DNA from: Diphasiastrum complanatum
Taxonomy: Eukaryota > Streptophyta > Lycopodiopsida > Lycopodiales > Lycopodiaceae
Direction: 5' to 3'
Length of the DNA: 64,000 nucleotides
Assembly (NCBI GenBank): GCA_029204225.1
Contig: MU831872.1
Location: 35,408-99,407, forward strand
The notes under the pieces were generated by a model. The model saw only the letters and a program-made list of their open reading frames with translations. It had not been told where the DNA came from and searched no databases. Below, in pieces: positions 46,299 through 58,301 of the stretch. The translations under genes and the position numbers were made by a program. Position 1 is the first letter of the stretch. Each line of letters begins with the position of its first letter.

Positions 46299-47167
46299 CA
46301 TAGTTGCAGCGCGATTCCCGAATCGCGATTCAGAATCGCGATTCCGATTCGCGATTCGGGATTTTCCCAGAATCGTGTAGAATCGTTTTTTTTTTTTTTT
46401 TGAAATATTTTTAGGCAATATGGGTATCAGATGAAAGCTCTGATCGAGGGGATTATGATTGTGTAGTTTGCCGACTGTTTCGGGTGCGAAACACCAAAAA
46501 GTGTGTTTTCACTCGGGGAGTTGGAAGGCCAAATCATGAAAAGGCCTTACCGTCAGGGCCGGGGTCTACCGGCAGCCCCCGGACCCCGCCGTTGGGAGGC
46601 GTTGACCCCCAAACCCCCCACCAGGGGGCTACCCCCCCCCCCCCCCCCGAACCCCCCGTTTGTCGGTGGGCTACCGCCCCCCGAACCCCTTGTTTCCCGG
46701 GGGGCTACTGTCCCCTGAACCCCCTAGAGCTTCTTGCTATATAGACACAATAGATAAAAATGCCACCGCCCCCCTGTAGATAAAAATGGGGTCCAAATGC
46801 GCGCCGAGAAGGGCCCAATATTTATGCCCCCAACTGTATGTACATTGCACTCACATCTCCAGTGAACCAATTGCAAAAGTGATCATCATCCATACAGTTG
46901 ATAGTCCAAACTGTAGCATTAACATTTACTGAAAACCAGAGCAAATGACAACCGGATAGCTATTGAAAATAAGATCTGTTTGTGCCTCATCTACTGCACT
47001 TCTGAGAGGCAAAACGCTGGTTTGACCATTGATCCCCTAAAAAAATTTCAGCAATAAGCTATTTTTCCAAAAAAAAAAAAAAAAAAAATTTTTTTTTTTG
47101 CGATTCTGGGTCGCGAATCGCGATTCGCAGAATTGCGATCCGCGAATCGAGATTCGCTGCAACTATG
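46299..47167. mobile_element. Non-autonomous hAT-like element, 869 bp, with perfect TIR and TSD
   Basis: Its termini are CATAGTTGCAGCG (46299-46311) and CGCTGCAACTATG (47155-47167), a perfect 13-bp inverted repeat. An exact 8-bp duplication GAAAGGAG flanks it at 46291-46298 and 47168-47175, which is diagnostic of hAT insertions. Both ends carry arrays of GATTCGCGAATC-type words, then poly-T/poly-A runs. The interior has a C-rich block and a 75-bp segment shared with the nested element at 43554. Proline-rich reading frames inside reflect the C-rich block, not genes. Confidence 0.93.
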
Positions 47168-47444
47168 GAAAGGAGATCAATGCAAAGTTTTCAAAGCACT
47201 TTGCAGTGTAGTCAAGGATATCTTACATTCATGGGCCTATCATTGGTCCTTTTAGTCAATATTTTACTAATGTTTTGTTAATGGAGTTTTGAGCTCCGAG
47301 TTCATTTTGTTCTAGGAACTCGCAGGGTCGGGATTATAGCCCTAGTATAATGAATAGCTGCCATATCTGTGATCTGAGATCTGTGATCTGTTCTCTTAAC
47401 TTGGACCAGTCTCTGACCGGAGTCCCTTGTGCTGTAATAGCTCA

Positions 47445-47520
<76 letters not shown>
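47445..47520. repeat. Compound (TC)n(AC)n microsatellite
   Basis: About 13 TC units run directly into about 25 AC units. Confidence 0.97.
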
Positions 47521-47526
<6 letters not shown>

Positions 47527-47878
47527 AATGCACACCAGCCATGACTGGCTGCAACCTCCTGGTGTTGCCAGCCACACTTGCTCCCATTGTTAGGCTGCCA
47601 GCCACCTTTGCTGCCATTGTTGATGCTGCCACCCCTTATTTACCGTCTCTATTTCTAGGAATTGTGTTGGCTCCTAATCAGTTTGGGGGGCTATATCTCA
47701 ATACTTTATCAATGGCCAATTGAGTTCTTGGCCCTGAGGTTGTGGGCACTCATATAGTCTATATAAGGTTCGGGGATTTACGATTATATGAGCCTCTAGG
47801 TAGCCTCATCTAATATTCTGTCAAGGGGCTCCAATTTATTGTATATAGGATTTACAACTTATGATTATGACACCATGA

Positions 47879-48268
47879 GTGCCTGTAGGAGATTCTTTGC
47901 AAGCATTCCTCTGTAGGAGGGCCTACACACCAGTTTCAGGGTATTTATATGTTCTTTGTATGAGATTACTCTTTGACCAGCATTTCACTCTCTATTCATC
48001 TTGGTGTGATGACATATCTGTTGTGCATCCTCTTACTTATTTTGAGTTTTGTCACTTAAAGAACAAAAATCAAGAGGTCAATTCAAAGAACATGTTTACT
48101 AAGATTGTTGATGTTGGTAATGTTTGTTCTTGGCTTCGCTGTCTTTTGGATAATCTGCATGCAATTCATCTAGCGGTCCCCTGTTATAAATTTGAAGCTA
48201 TTGTTATGCAAAGATTGCTTTTCTCTGCTATTAATGCCCTGTTATGGCAGATGCTCAGCCGTGCATGA
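47879..48268 (+). pseudogene. Unidentified open frame
   Basis: 129 plus-strand codons containing VVHPLTYFEFCHLKNKNQ and CSWLRCLLDNLHAIHLAVPC. I do not recognise a family and no neighbouring exon was found. It may be a relic or a chance frame. Confidence 0.2.
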
Positions 48269-50280
48269 AGATTTCCTCGTGATACATTGGCCCCCTGATC
48301 TTCTTTTGGTAGTGTTTTGTTCAGTACCCTAATGGTTCTATCCTGAAAATCCATGTGAACTAAATTATCCCACCAGTGGCCAGATGAAAATCCGGTTCTT
48401 GGTTGATATTATCCATAAAAAGTTGCAGAGTATTGTAATATTCTATCTCTCATATTTCTATAAAGATTTTATATTCTGTAACTATGCCATGCCTCTTAAA
48501 TTGATAGGGTTTATGGTCTTTGCACCGGTGCAGATACTTTTGTAAACTAATCAAGTACTCTAGTTTTTTCTGTTACTCCATAAGAACCATGAAACTAAAC
48601 TGGTTCAAACACCAATAGATCCTATTCGACCCTGGAGGCCTACTTTTATTTCGATTTGATCCTGGACTGTCAGATTTTTGTAGACGAACTTTTTATAAGT
48701 ATGTATTTTCAAAAACAAAGTACAGTTCTTCATGCACATCTTGTACATGTTATTTCATACATGTAAATATTGGATCTAGATTGTATTTTGATCAAGAATT
48801 GATGATTTTCGCTAAAATCGATCAGTAAGAGGCACTATTGACCCAAATCAAAACTTTCAGTACTTGCATGAGATCGAATTATAGTAGTTAGGTTTGACTA
48901 CACTTGCATGTGGTTGTGATCCATCATACCATGTCTTAAAAGTCAAGAAACAGTAAAAAAAAAAAAAATTTAATGAATGCTTAGAATGTCTAATCTGGTA
49001 CTTTGTAGCAAAAGTTATAATTGTTAGAAGTTTGGCAAATTGTAGTTAATAAATTGACAAATTTTAAAAAAAATTAATTGTATGTCAAAAAGTTAAGCAT
49101 TAAGTTGCATGTCCTCTATGGAAAAATCATTTTTCAATCACTTTGTATGTCTAGGATCATAGCACCAAGAGCAAATCCTTGAAAATAGCTCACAATGCTT
49201 GAAATGTCAGAAGACAAAGAGCGCATCTCAAGAAATCTGTGAAACTACATATTAGCGTAGTTACTTACATAGATGAACATTTGTAGATTCATACCAAGAA
49301 TAAATATAACAAGCAAACACTTATATTGAGTAGGAAGTAATTCTCCATCAGCACTCCAATATGTTCAACTTGAATTATGAGTATCACATCATGATTGACA
49401 CAAAATTGTGTAAGGCATTCTATGTTAAAACCATCTCCCTTTCATAGTTTACCGTTGTAAACCCTAAACAAATCAAACAACAATAATATAATCAGCATAC
49501 ATTATTACATGGAAGTAAACAGTAGTTGGGGACTACATTAGAAGCAAAATGTTATGTACGACATAACACCACATGCATCACCATACACCCTAAGCAAACA
49601 ATTCCTTTTGCTTCCATGGAGGTAAAAGTTATAGAAATCTTGCAATTATAAACATCCACAAACAAAAAGCAAAAATCATATGACAATAGAATGTGCTACT
49701 TAATCGATTCTTCATTTATTCAACGGAAAGTGCTCTTAATAGCCACAATACATCATGTCAAAAATAAACAAAATTGATAAAGGTTTTAAGCACCCACCAT
49801 CCTTTTGGTCATCTTTTAGTAACATGCTCTTTTAGAAGGGTCATCTCAAGACTTTTAATTACTACTACTTCATTTGAGAAGGAATCCTAGCTAATCAATT
49901 GTCCCATTCATTCAACCAGAAGTGGTTTTTATAGTCACAATACATTAATGTCACAAAGAAACATATAATCATAATCTACCATTAATTACTATTCAAACAT
50001 GTTGCAAGGACTTATGACACATTGAAGAAACATTTCAAGTAGCTTTTACAATGCAAACCTAATTTATAAATGAAATGGAGCTTTTCAGATCTAGTTCTGC
50101 ATAGCTGAATTGTGTAACACATGATATGACTCCAGATACATTCGTTATGAGTCATCCATGCGAGTATCAAATGAAGATGTGAAAGCTTGACTACCGTTTT
50201 TTGCAAATTGTTTATCAAGCAACACTTTTACCAACCTGTCTCCTTTTTGCACTCCAACTGAAGTTGCTTTGTTACTCACA
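48269..50280. other. No recognised gene
   Basis: AT-rich sequence with no recognisable coding, RNA or mobile-element signature. Confidence 0.5.
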
Positions 50281-50679
50281 TCATATATGGGACGAATAGA
50301 TTCATCGTCTGTTTAAGAGTCACCATCATTACAATTTTTCCATGTTCAGTGTCACACATGTTGGCCCTTTTTGAAGCCCTATTCAATGCATCTTCTATTG
50401 TTGCATGGGAGTCCTTCTACTTCAAAAAGAGCTCTCTTGTATAATAGACCATGCGAGTCTATGATTGAGGATGATGAAGCACCATTCCTTTGAATATCCT
50501 CTTGCAACAACATTATAATGACTCTAAATACTCAAAGGTCTTAGTGGGTCAAAATGACCATTACCCAGTTGACCATTCCTCAGGAAACATTATCGTTGGA
50601 AGATTCCATGCTACATAAAATAGGATGAAATGGCATAGCATCGTTTATCAATGGTTGTTTGAAATAATAGTATGTATGT

Positions 50680-51900
50680 TCTCGAAATATTACAACCGAG
50701 AGACAAATACTACATTGGTGGATGGATCATAAACTTTATAAGCTTTATGTTCATCAGGATAGCCAATGAAAATACATTTATTTGTCCTATGATCCAGCTT
50801 CTTCCTAAGCTGTTTAGGAATGTGAACAAAACATATACAACCAAAGATTTTTAAATGGCTGACACTAGGCTTGTGCCCATGCCAAACTTCATAAGGAGTT
50901 TTGTTGTTGATGGCTTTGGTGCTGGATCTATTCTGCACGTAACAGGCAGTGGTAGTAGCTTATGCCCAGAACTTCGCAGATAGGTGTGCTTGATGTATCA
51001 TGGATCTGGATGAGTTGAGAAGTGTTCAATTCTTTCTTTCTACAATTCCGTTTTGTTGAGGTGAATAGGAAGTGGTGAATTGTCTTCTAATGTCATGTTC
51101 AGCCATGTAGTTGGACATCTCATTAGAGAGGTATTCGCTGCCACCATCAGTTCGGAGTGCCTTTCACTTTTGTAGACATTTGTGTCTCAGCCATGGCCTT
51201 GAATCTCTTGAAGCATTCAAAGGCTTTAGATTCATGCTTAATGAACATGACTGTAGACCATCTAGAATAATTATCTATGAAAGTGATAAAATAGATTGCA
51301 TCTCCTAAGGACGGAGTTGGCATTGGACCACAAAGATCACTATGTACAAGATCCAATACATGCTTTGTTTTGATGGAATGCGATTAGGGAAACTTGCTTC
51401 TAGAGCGTTTGCCATAGCGCACGATTCACAAAAAACAGATTTCCTATCTAATGAAGAAGGGAAATACAATCCATCAACTAAGTTATTACAACACATATAG
51501 GAAAGTAATCTTGTATTCACGTGTCCAAATAGATGCTAGCTAATGCAACTGAATTAGAGAGTACGTAAAGATTTCCGACTCTAGTGCATGTAGTTAGATT
51601 AGTATCTTCCTCGAATATTGTACACTGCTTAGATGAGAAAGTAACAATGTAGCCCTCATCAGTTATCTTAGAGACTGATAACAGGTTCTTTGATAGTTGA
51701 GGAACGTGAAGGAAGTTGGGAACACAAATAGATAGATTGTTGTTGAATGTGATCTTGAATGTCCCTTTGCCTTCAACGCGTATGGTGCTTGAATCTCTGA
51801 GGTAGATAAATTGATCTCTGCTATAAGCTGCATACTCGGTAAACCATTCCTTGTGAGAGGTCATGTGTTGGATAGCGCCGACGAAGGGCTACCTATATGA
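50680..51900 (-). pseudogene. Ty1/copia protease-integrase relic
   Basis: In minus orientation: MTSHKEWF with LSKNLLSVSKITDEGY (protease end and GAG-pre-integrase, 51517-51864), NTRLLSYMC...FCESCAMANA (zinc-finger side, 51305-51520), VHSDLCGPMPTPSLGDAIYFITFIDNYSRW (integrase core, 51147-51356) and NKTPYEVWHGHKPSVSHLKIFGC...KCIFIGYPDEHKAYKVY (50690-50938). Frame changes and stops occur between blocks. Gag is missing, since the protease start lies about 100 bp from the PBS. RT is not recognisable below 50,680. Confidence 0.85.
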
Positions 51901-51958
51901 GACATACTAATAGTAATGCAAATAGAACACACTTAATCTCTCGATTTATATGAGATAC

Positions 51959-51970
51959 GCTCTGATACCA
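51959..51970 (-). promoter_or_regulatory. PBS of the copia relic
   Basis: GCTCTGATACCA is the reverse complement of TGGTATCAGAGC. The LTR (minus strand) should end at about 51974, where the plus strand begins TGATGGGG. Confidence 0.8.
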
Positions 51971-51973
51971 ATT

Positions 51974-52420
51974 TGATGGGGCAAGGGAGATAGAAGAACG
52001 CGAACAGAGAAGAGAGCAGGAATATTGTGAAACAGCTCTCCCGTTACAATCGGCTGCTAGAAGCAAAAACAGTCTAATAGAAAGCTTATGCTAAATATAA
52101 TCACAGCTTTAAGTGTTCTAATTGCCCAACAGGATCTTTAAGAAAATTGATACTCACAAAAACAAGAGTACAGTCCACCGAAGAGATTAGAAATGGTTTG
52201 TGTGTGGTATTACTGAAGAATGGATTCAATGTGAAGTTTGGTTCTGAAATAGATGAAAGAGCAGTATGATATCGTGAGTTCCTCAGGCGTCAAAGACAAC
52301 CATCGTCTGATAAAAAACTGAGGAGTCATAGACGTCCGCGTTCTGATCAGAGTGAGTAAACAAGCGCGATCAAACAGTGATAAAGTGCATTCAATCACAA
52401 CAAGCATTCATCTACGTTAT
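51974..52420 (-). repeat. Probable 5' LTR of the copia relic, outer edge uncertain
   Basis: It adjoins the PBS; the inner end reads ...CCCCATCA on the minus strand. No second LTR copy is in the window, so the outer limit is a guess. Confidence 0.4.
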
Positions 52421-52789
52421 ACACAGATAGAAAAGCATGCTGCTGCTATATTACACAGAAGAACAAAAAAATAACAATAAAAATAAGGAGAAACAATACA
52501 GTGAGGTGGGGAGTGACTCCATCACCCAATAGATAAGGCATGATTGACTGGACAGTTGGAGAATTTCAGGACGTGACGGATAAAGAAAAAGCGAGAGTTT
52601 TTATATGATAGTTACTCGCAATGAGATAAAAAGCTTGAAACGTCACTACTTCTTTGAAGAGTGAACCCTTTGAGAAAATTGTTGAAGGATATTTATGCTT
52701 TGTACATAAAGACGGATCGGATAGGAGGTTACCCATTACTCCACACACAACAAGTCATCTACTACAAGCTTGTTTGAGCAAGCCATAAT

Positions 52790-53240
52790 GAAACCCTAAT
52801 GACAAAGGAAAGACAAACCACATCCACTCAATCAATCCGAAAATTAATCATCCTCACACATTCTAAAACACTCTCACAAGAATCAAGCCACACTCACCAC
52901 TCACACCCTCAACCAAATACTCAACCCATTCAATCAAACCATTGCAATCTCAACATCATACAAACTTTGGATCAAACTCTCATCACCACACTAACATTAG
53001 GCATCGCCCTTCAACTAGCACTCATCCAACAAACAAAACCTAAGAAACAAGCATCACTCATTACTAACTATGGAGCTACTAACATCAAACAACTAATTAC
53101 AAGGCACTAGCATTGAGCAACATTTAGACACAAAATGAAACTAAACAACAAGCTCAAACAAGCAAGCTCTCAAAATTGACAACTCACAAATTAACAGCTC
53201 CCAAAAGTACTAACTTTAAAAAATACTAACTCATTATTAT
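52790..53240. other. G-poor, CA-rich stretch
   Basis: The plus strand is strikingly poor in G and rich in CA/AC words over about 440 bp. An open Thr/Gln/His-rich frame across it is probably a consequence of this composition. Confidence 0.5.
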
Positions 53241-53531
53241 CCAACTACATCTTAACACAAAGAGTGGCCTCCTTTTATAGTAAATCTTAAAGGTCCCACT
53301 TCAAAATGAGGCCTTGTCAATTTTCATGCCCTTCGAGCCCTTTTGTCCATTTGTCCGACACCCATTGGCAAGTACATCAAGTGGCCTCCTTGAGGGTGTA
53401 GGTGTTGGTGCCATTTAAGGCCCTCTTCCAAAGCTAGCCAAGATGCCACTTTTGTCAACGGCTAGAGGAGATATCTACCAAATTTTTCTAGCCTCCAAGG
53501 TCTTCTTGCATTTATTATCCAAAAGGTGGTG

Positions 53532-53534
<3 letters not shown>

Positions 53535-53589
<55 letters not shown>
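53535..53589. repeat. (CT)n microsatellite, about 55 bp
   Basis: Uninterrupted CT run. Confidence 0.97.
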
Positions 53590-53592
<3 letters not shown>

Positions 53593-55095
53593 TTAGGTGT
53601 CCTCTATTTTCCTCAGTCCTCCATTTCCTTGGCCTTTCATTTGATTTTTCCTTGTAGTATGCACCGTCGGGCTTTTCGCTTTTGGTTTCTCGGGATTACC
53701 GACTGATTTGCGTACTTTGCCCATTTCCCGTAATTTGCCCAATTTTGCCCGTTAGGGTTTCTGCAGGTTTTCAATATTGCCCATAATTCACAGTTTGATT
53801 TTTGTCCGATAAATATTTTTCTTTGATGGCTCTTTGACAGAAGTTGACTTTTTCAACATTCATGACTAGAGCTCCCACGACAACACAGTTTCCCTGAAAA
53901 TGCACTAGGCAACCATATATTAGTAAAACCAACTCTGTACATGATGGTAGGATTTTAGCATGGCTATGCCGACTATTTTTACAACTGGCCAAAAAGCCGT
54001 AAAACATTATCACTTGCCATTTCTAAGGCCGCAAAATTTTCTCTAGCCTCATTTAGGACGGGCAACTCTAGGTGGACCCACATTTTTGGCCCAATCTTTA
54101 CAAAAATTGACCACAAAATATTTTTGACGGGTTTTTTCGAAAGTCAATTTCTTACTTTTAAACTGTATCTAGCCACTTTAGGGGCGGGCTGGGACCCAAT
54201 TCTAAGGCAAATTTGTGCCAACTTTTCTCTAATAACCGGGTTTTACATGCCAATTTTTCACTTATTGTGAACTTAAGCTTCAATATTAGTCCGATTTTCC
54301 GTGCGAAAATATCGGCGAACAAGGCCTATGTTTCTGCGCTACTGGATCTTCAAGAAGCTGCTGGTGCTGTGCTACTACTGTTGTTGTTGTTGGATCTACA
54401 AGAAACTATTTTTGCTGCTCTACTATTGCTGAAGGGCGGTCGCAATTGCCATGGGACGTGGATGCTCTTGGAAGCTCGATACCAAGTCTCTCTCTAGTTG
54501 TGATGACGGCTATAGGAGTCAAACATGGTGAAACATGGGATGTGTGTGTTTACTTTGATTTGGGAGTTTATGCTGCCTCCGCTTCAGTGGCCACTCATTA
54601 TGTACTAGGTAATGGCCATTGGGAGGCCCATTACCATAAATAATTCGGGACCCGACAGTGAGTAGGGGAGGCCACGAATTGCTCGAGGACCAGACTGTTT
54701 ATGGCAATGGCCCGACCAAATGGCCATTACCGTGCGTAATTGGTTTTCACCTAATTTTTGTGCCTATTTTTTGTGTCAGGCATAGTCACACAATGATCAA
54801 TCATTTTTTCATAATCTGTTATCACATGGGAGAACTGTCTTGAAATGAGCAGAGCCACATGGAATTTCTAAAATGTTTTATGGGTGATTCTAGAATGTTC
54901 CCGCCAGTGTCTATGTTCCATGGCGACGTGTCATGCGTAGTTCTATTTTTTAAGAGGAGCGTCGAAAACTGAAATTGGTGGATCCGTGGTTTTCACGCAC
55001 CATTCATCAACATGTATTGCATGTACGATCTCAATTCTAAATAGTTGTTGTGTAGAGTTTCGCTACCCACTCTTGGACGGTGCAAATAAACATGT
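53590..55095. other. No recognised gene
   Basis: No recognisable coding or mobile-element motif. The Leu-rich frame near 54,213-54,497 reflects GCTGCTGTTG-type low-complexity sequence. Confidence 0.5.
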
Positions 55096-55099
55096 GCAG

Positions 55100-55258
55100 A
55101 AGACTCTAGGTTTGCTGCCATCGGTCAGCATCGCGTTTTGATCAGAGGTAGAAAGGTTCTTGCGAATGACGTTTGGATATATGATACTATCACAAACAAG
55201 TGGAAGCAAGGAGGCTCTATGCAAGTGTCAAGATGGTGCTTCGGGAGCGTTGTCTTGC
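55100..55258 (+). pseudogene. Possible kelch-motif exon fragment
   Basis: After a plausible acceptor (TGTGCAG) the frame reads DSRFAAIGQHRVLIRG, VLANDVWIYDTITNKWKQGGSM and QVSRWCFGSVV. The pattern of a hydrophobic beta strand, a YD..TNKW step and SM...R..C matches a kelch repeat as found in F-box/kelch proteins. The frame then runs into a CT microsatellite (55262-55310). No F-box or further repeats were found nearby, so this is probably a gene fragment, or one exon of a gene with long introns. Confidence 0.4.
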
Positions 55259-55261
55259 TCG

Positions 55262-55310
<49 letters not shown>
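55262..55310. repeat. (CT)n microsatellite directly after the kelch-like frame
   Basis: One interruption (CG) near 55271, otherwise pure CT. Confidence 0.95.
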
Positions 55311-55313
<3 letters not shown>

Positions 55314-56677
55314 ACGTAGGTCTGTATTATCGTGATACTTGAAGACATAGGGATCTGTCTTTTCAACGTGACTATTGGTTCTTCGCTGGTAGTCATCGAC
55401 CTACTGCTTATTGATGAAGTAGGCAATAGAAATATGCGGAGAGGCAAAGCTGCTAATAATGGGAGCCCTATATTATATATTATCGTGATACGCACTCTCA
55501 GGCAAGAATGAAGTAGGCAATTCGCGATAGAAATATGCAGAAAGGCAGCTCAGCTGCTAATAATCGGGCCCCAAAAGGGCCTAAAAATCAGGTGAAAGGC
55601 AATTAGGTTAGTTAAGCATGGAGCTCACTTAAAAAAGGCAACAACAAAATACACTCCTTCAATTAGTGCTAGAAGTGGTATAATTGAAGCTACTAACTGA
55701 ACCAGTTATGTTAAGTTATGTTAAGGAGGCGCCAAAATGGATATTCAAAAACATACGCATTCTCTCTCTCTCGGAGCTCTTTCCCAGTCTTCTGTGCGAG
55801 CATGTGCCGATCGATCGCACTCCTCGTCATACTATTATGCGATCAAATTTGTGTCCTGCTGCTGCTGTTCCTCTGGATTTTGATTGCTCTCATTGCCGAT
55901 TGATCAGACTCCTCTGGGAATGGCTTATTATTATTGTTTGAGAGTTTTGAGAAGAGGATGCAGTGTGATTGGGATGAATCCTCAGTTTCTGCTTCTTTGC
56001 TGCAGGGAATCATTTCATTTCCAATCGCGGGCTCTTGTTTTGTGTTGATCGAAGTGCGAGATTGCAGATATTTTGCTTCATGATGTCTTCCAAGCTGGTT
56101 TATGTTTTGTAGCATGGATTTTTGTAGTGTGAGAAAGTAGAGAAGGCTTTCTGGTTCTGATATGCAAGAAGTATTGTGCAATGCTGCAGAAGAAACAAAG
56201 AATGGGGTGGGAATGGAAGCTCAGGAGATGCATATAGCTTGGAGTTTTGGTTAGCGAGGATGATGTTGCATTTTCTCAGAGCGTAAGATGATAGCCGGAG
56301 AAGCAATATTGCAATCGCGCTTGCGCTCGTTAAATTGTTTAGAGAATTCTATCATATCAAACAGTCATAAACATTTCTTCCAAAATTTCCTCAGCAGCAG
56401 ACAAGGATTGAATAGAACTCAAGTTTGAGTTTTGGCATGCAACCTTATGGATTAAGAACATTGGAATGGAATCTATAAAAGCACATTAACATGACTTGTA
56501 TTTTCCAATTTTCAAAGCTCTGGCATTCAAGCCACTCTTCCTCTAAAACTTGTCGGATCTGCTAGATGTTTAGAACTTAATAATCAAAATCAAGTAGATA
56601 GGTCACTGAGGGGGCTCCCCCGAGGTTTAGTGCATCTGTATTTTGCTGGCATTAACGTCGTTGTCTTTGAAGTCAAA
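55311..56677. other. 5' flank of the SNM1-like gene
   Basis: No separate gene recognised. It should contain the promoter and 5' UTR of the gene starting at 56678, but no TATA box or transcription start could be assigned with confidence. Confidence 0.5.
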
Positions 56678-58301
56678 ATGATAAAAAATTGTGATCAAGA
56701 TCTGGCGATGGCCGTTGCTCTGGCGGAGGACAACGACGAAGTTGATGACGATTTTCAGCAGTTAGGGATAAGGGGATCTCTCAACTCTCAGAAAATTGCC
56801 TTGAAAACTTGTGGAATCACCAAAAAGCAGAATGGCTTACGTAGCAAGAAACTACCAAATAGATGCCCTGAAGATGATCCTGAGCTTAAAGGGAAGAAAT
56901 ATAAAAAGAGTCATTCGTGCGAGGAAATTAGAAGGAAAATGGAATGTTCCAGCACGGAGGAGGCACTGGATCATTCGGAAGCCAACAATTCGCTCGATGC
57001 AGTCGTTTCTGCATCAAGATATATACATGAACCTGTCGAAATTCTCAAGTCGAACCAATGCTCAAAGAATATCGCAGAGATTGCCACACAACAGTTTCAT
57101 AAAGAAACAGAGGGAAACATGTCACTGGAACCATGCATTCTTTTGAATGATGAACTTATGGAAGAGTCAAATGTTTCAGAAGGAACAGAGCAGGCCAACG
57201 TGATGCTCGAGATACCTATTGGTGAGGTTCAAAACCTTACGCATTCTGCACCCAAGGATGAACACGCATATGTGAGTCTTCACCTTTCAAATGATTCAAA
57301 TTCTATGATGTACAAAGAAAAATTCATTGCGCCGGAAAAAGGTACTCCAACAACTGGCTATGGAAGCCAGATGAGTGCGCTCTTGAGGTTGTGTAGCCTT
57401 GCCGTGAAAGAGGGCAAGGGAATGGACAAGGAACCAACGAACTCACCTTGTACAGAAGACTTCACCATTGACGTGGATGATAGCGAGGATGAGACAGATA
57501 TAACTAGTCTGATGACTCAAGTAACTAGCTCACCACGAACTTCAGAAAGGAAAACATTGAGCAAGGTTCCTGAATTGAAACTTGAAATAAAATCTCGGCC
57601 GCCAATGCAAGATATCACTAATTCTTCTAAGCACGTAGGAAGGCGTTATGCAAAAATAGATATGGAAGTGCAAATCTCGAAAAGGATGTCACAGAAGCAA
57701 CTCACGAAAGTGTCGAAGACAGACATTGAGGTGCAAAAGCATCGCAAGGATTTGGGGAACTCAGGAAAGATTTCAGGAACAAGCACTTCAAATGAGGAAG
57801 ACAAGAGACATGAATCTGATATGCATAAGACTGATTATAACAGCCTCGGAAAGGAAAACAGTACTCAAGATTTACAATCGGATGTTCTCTGTCCAGTCTG
57901 TAAGATAAGCATGAACGACATGGCACCAGCAGAGCGAGAGGCTCACAGCAATTCATGTCTTGACAGCCTCATCGATGGGCAAAAGGTAGATGTCTAACCA
58001 TTTCTTTAGCAATTTACTCAGTGCAGTAGTTTTTTCAAAAGTGGGTGGCACAAGTGAAAGAGATCAATGTCCTGTGGGGACAGACATTGCGGCATCCAAA
58101 AGGTACTGATTATGGAATTTTTGTGAACAGGAAAAGTTTCAAAACAGCTCAACAGTGGGTGATACATCAGTCCAAAGGGCATCACTGGTTGATTGTGCTC
58201 CTGTAGTTGAGTGGTTGAACAAGTTGAGTCTTGCGAGATATGCAGATATATTTATTAAGGAAGAGATTGATTGGGATACTCTGAAGTGGATAAAAGAGGA
58301 G
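56678..58301 (+). CDS. SNM1-like DNA cross-link repair protein with SAM domain, first two coding exons (partial)
   Basis: The exons are 56678-57985 (436 codons) and 58131-58301 (57 codons), phase 0, donors GTAGAT and GTAAGA, acceptor GAACAG. The first in-frame ATG is at 56678; the open frame extends further up only through a GTG. The N-terminal ~400 residues are acidic and low in complexity. A UBZ4-type ubiquitin-binding finger follows at about residues 405-427 (CPVC...H...C). Residues about 461-493 (VVEWLNKLSLARYADIFIKEEIDWDTLKWIKEE in two halves) are the first half of a SAM domain ending exactly at a splice donor. This order, acidic tail, UBZ4, SAM, then a metallo-beta-lactamase/beta-CASP nuclease, is known from plant SAM-containing SNM1/PSO2-like nuclear proteins that act in interstrand cross-link repair. 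The nuclease domain is not in the window. Confidence 0.85.

Noticed and set aside
46484-46744. Proline-rich open frames
   Set aside because: They lie inside a non-autonomous hAT element and arise from C-runs (CCCCGAACCCCC).
52799-53110. Thr/Gln-rich 103-codon frame
   Set aside because: Explained by the G-poor composition; no homology recognised.
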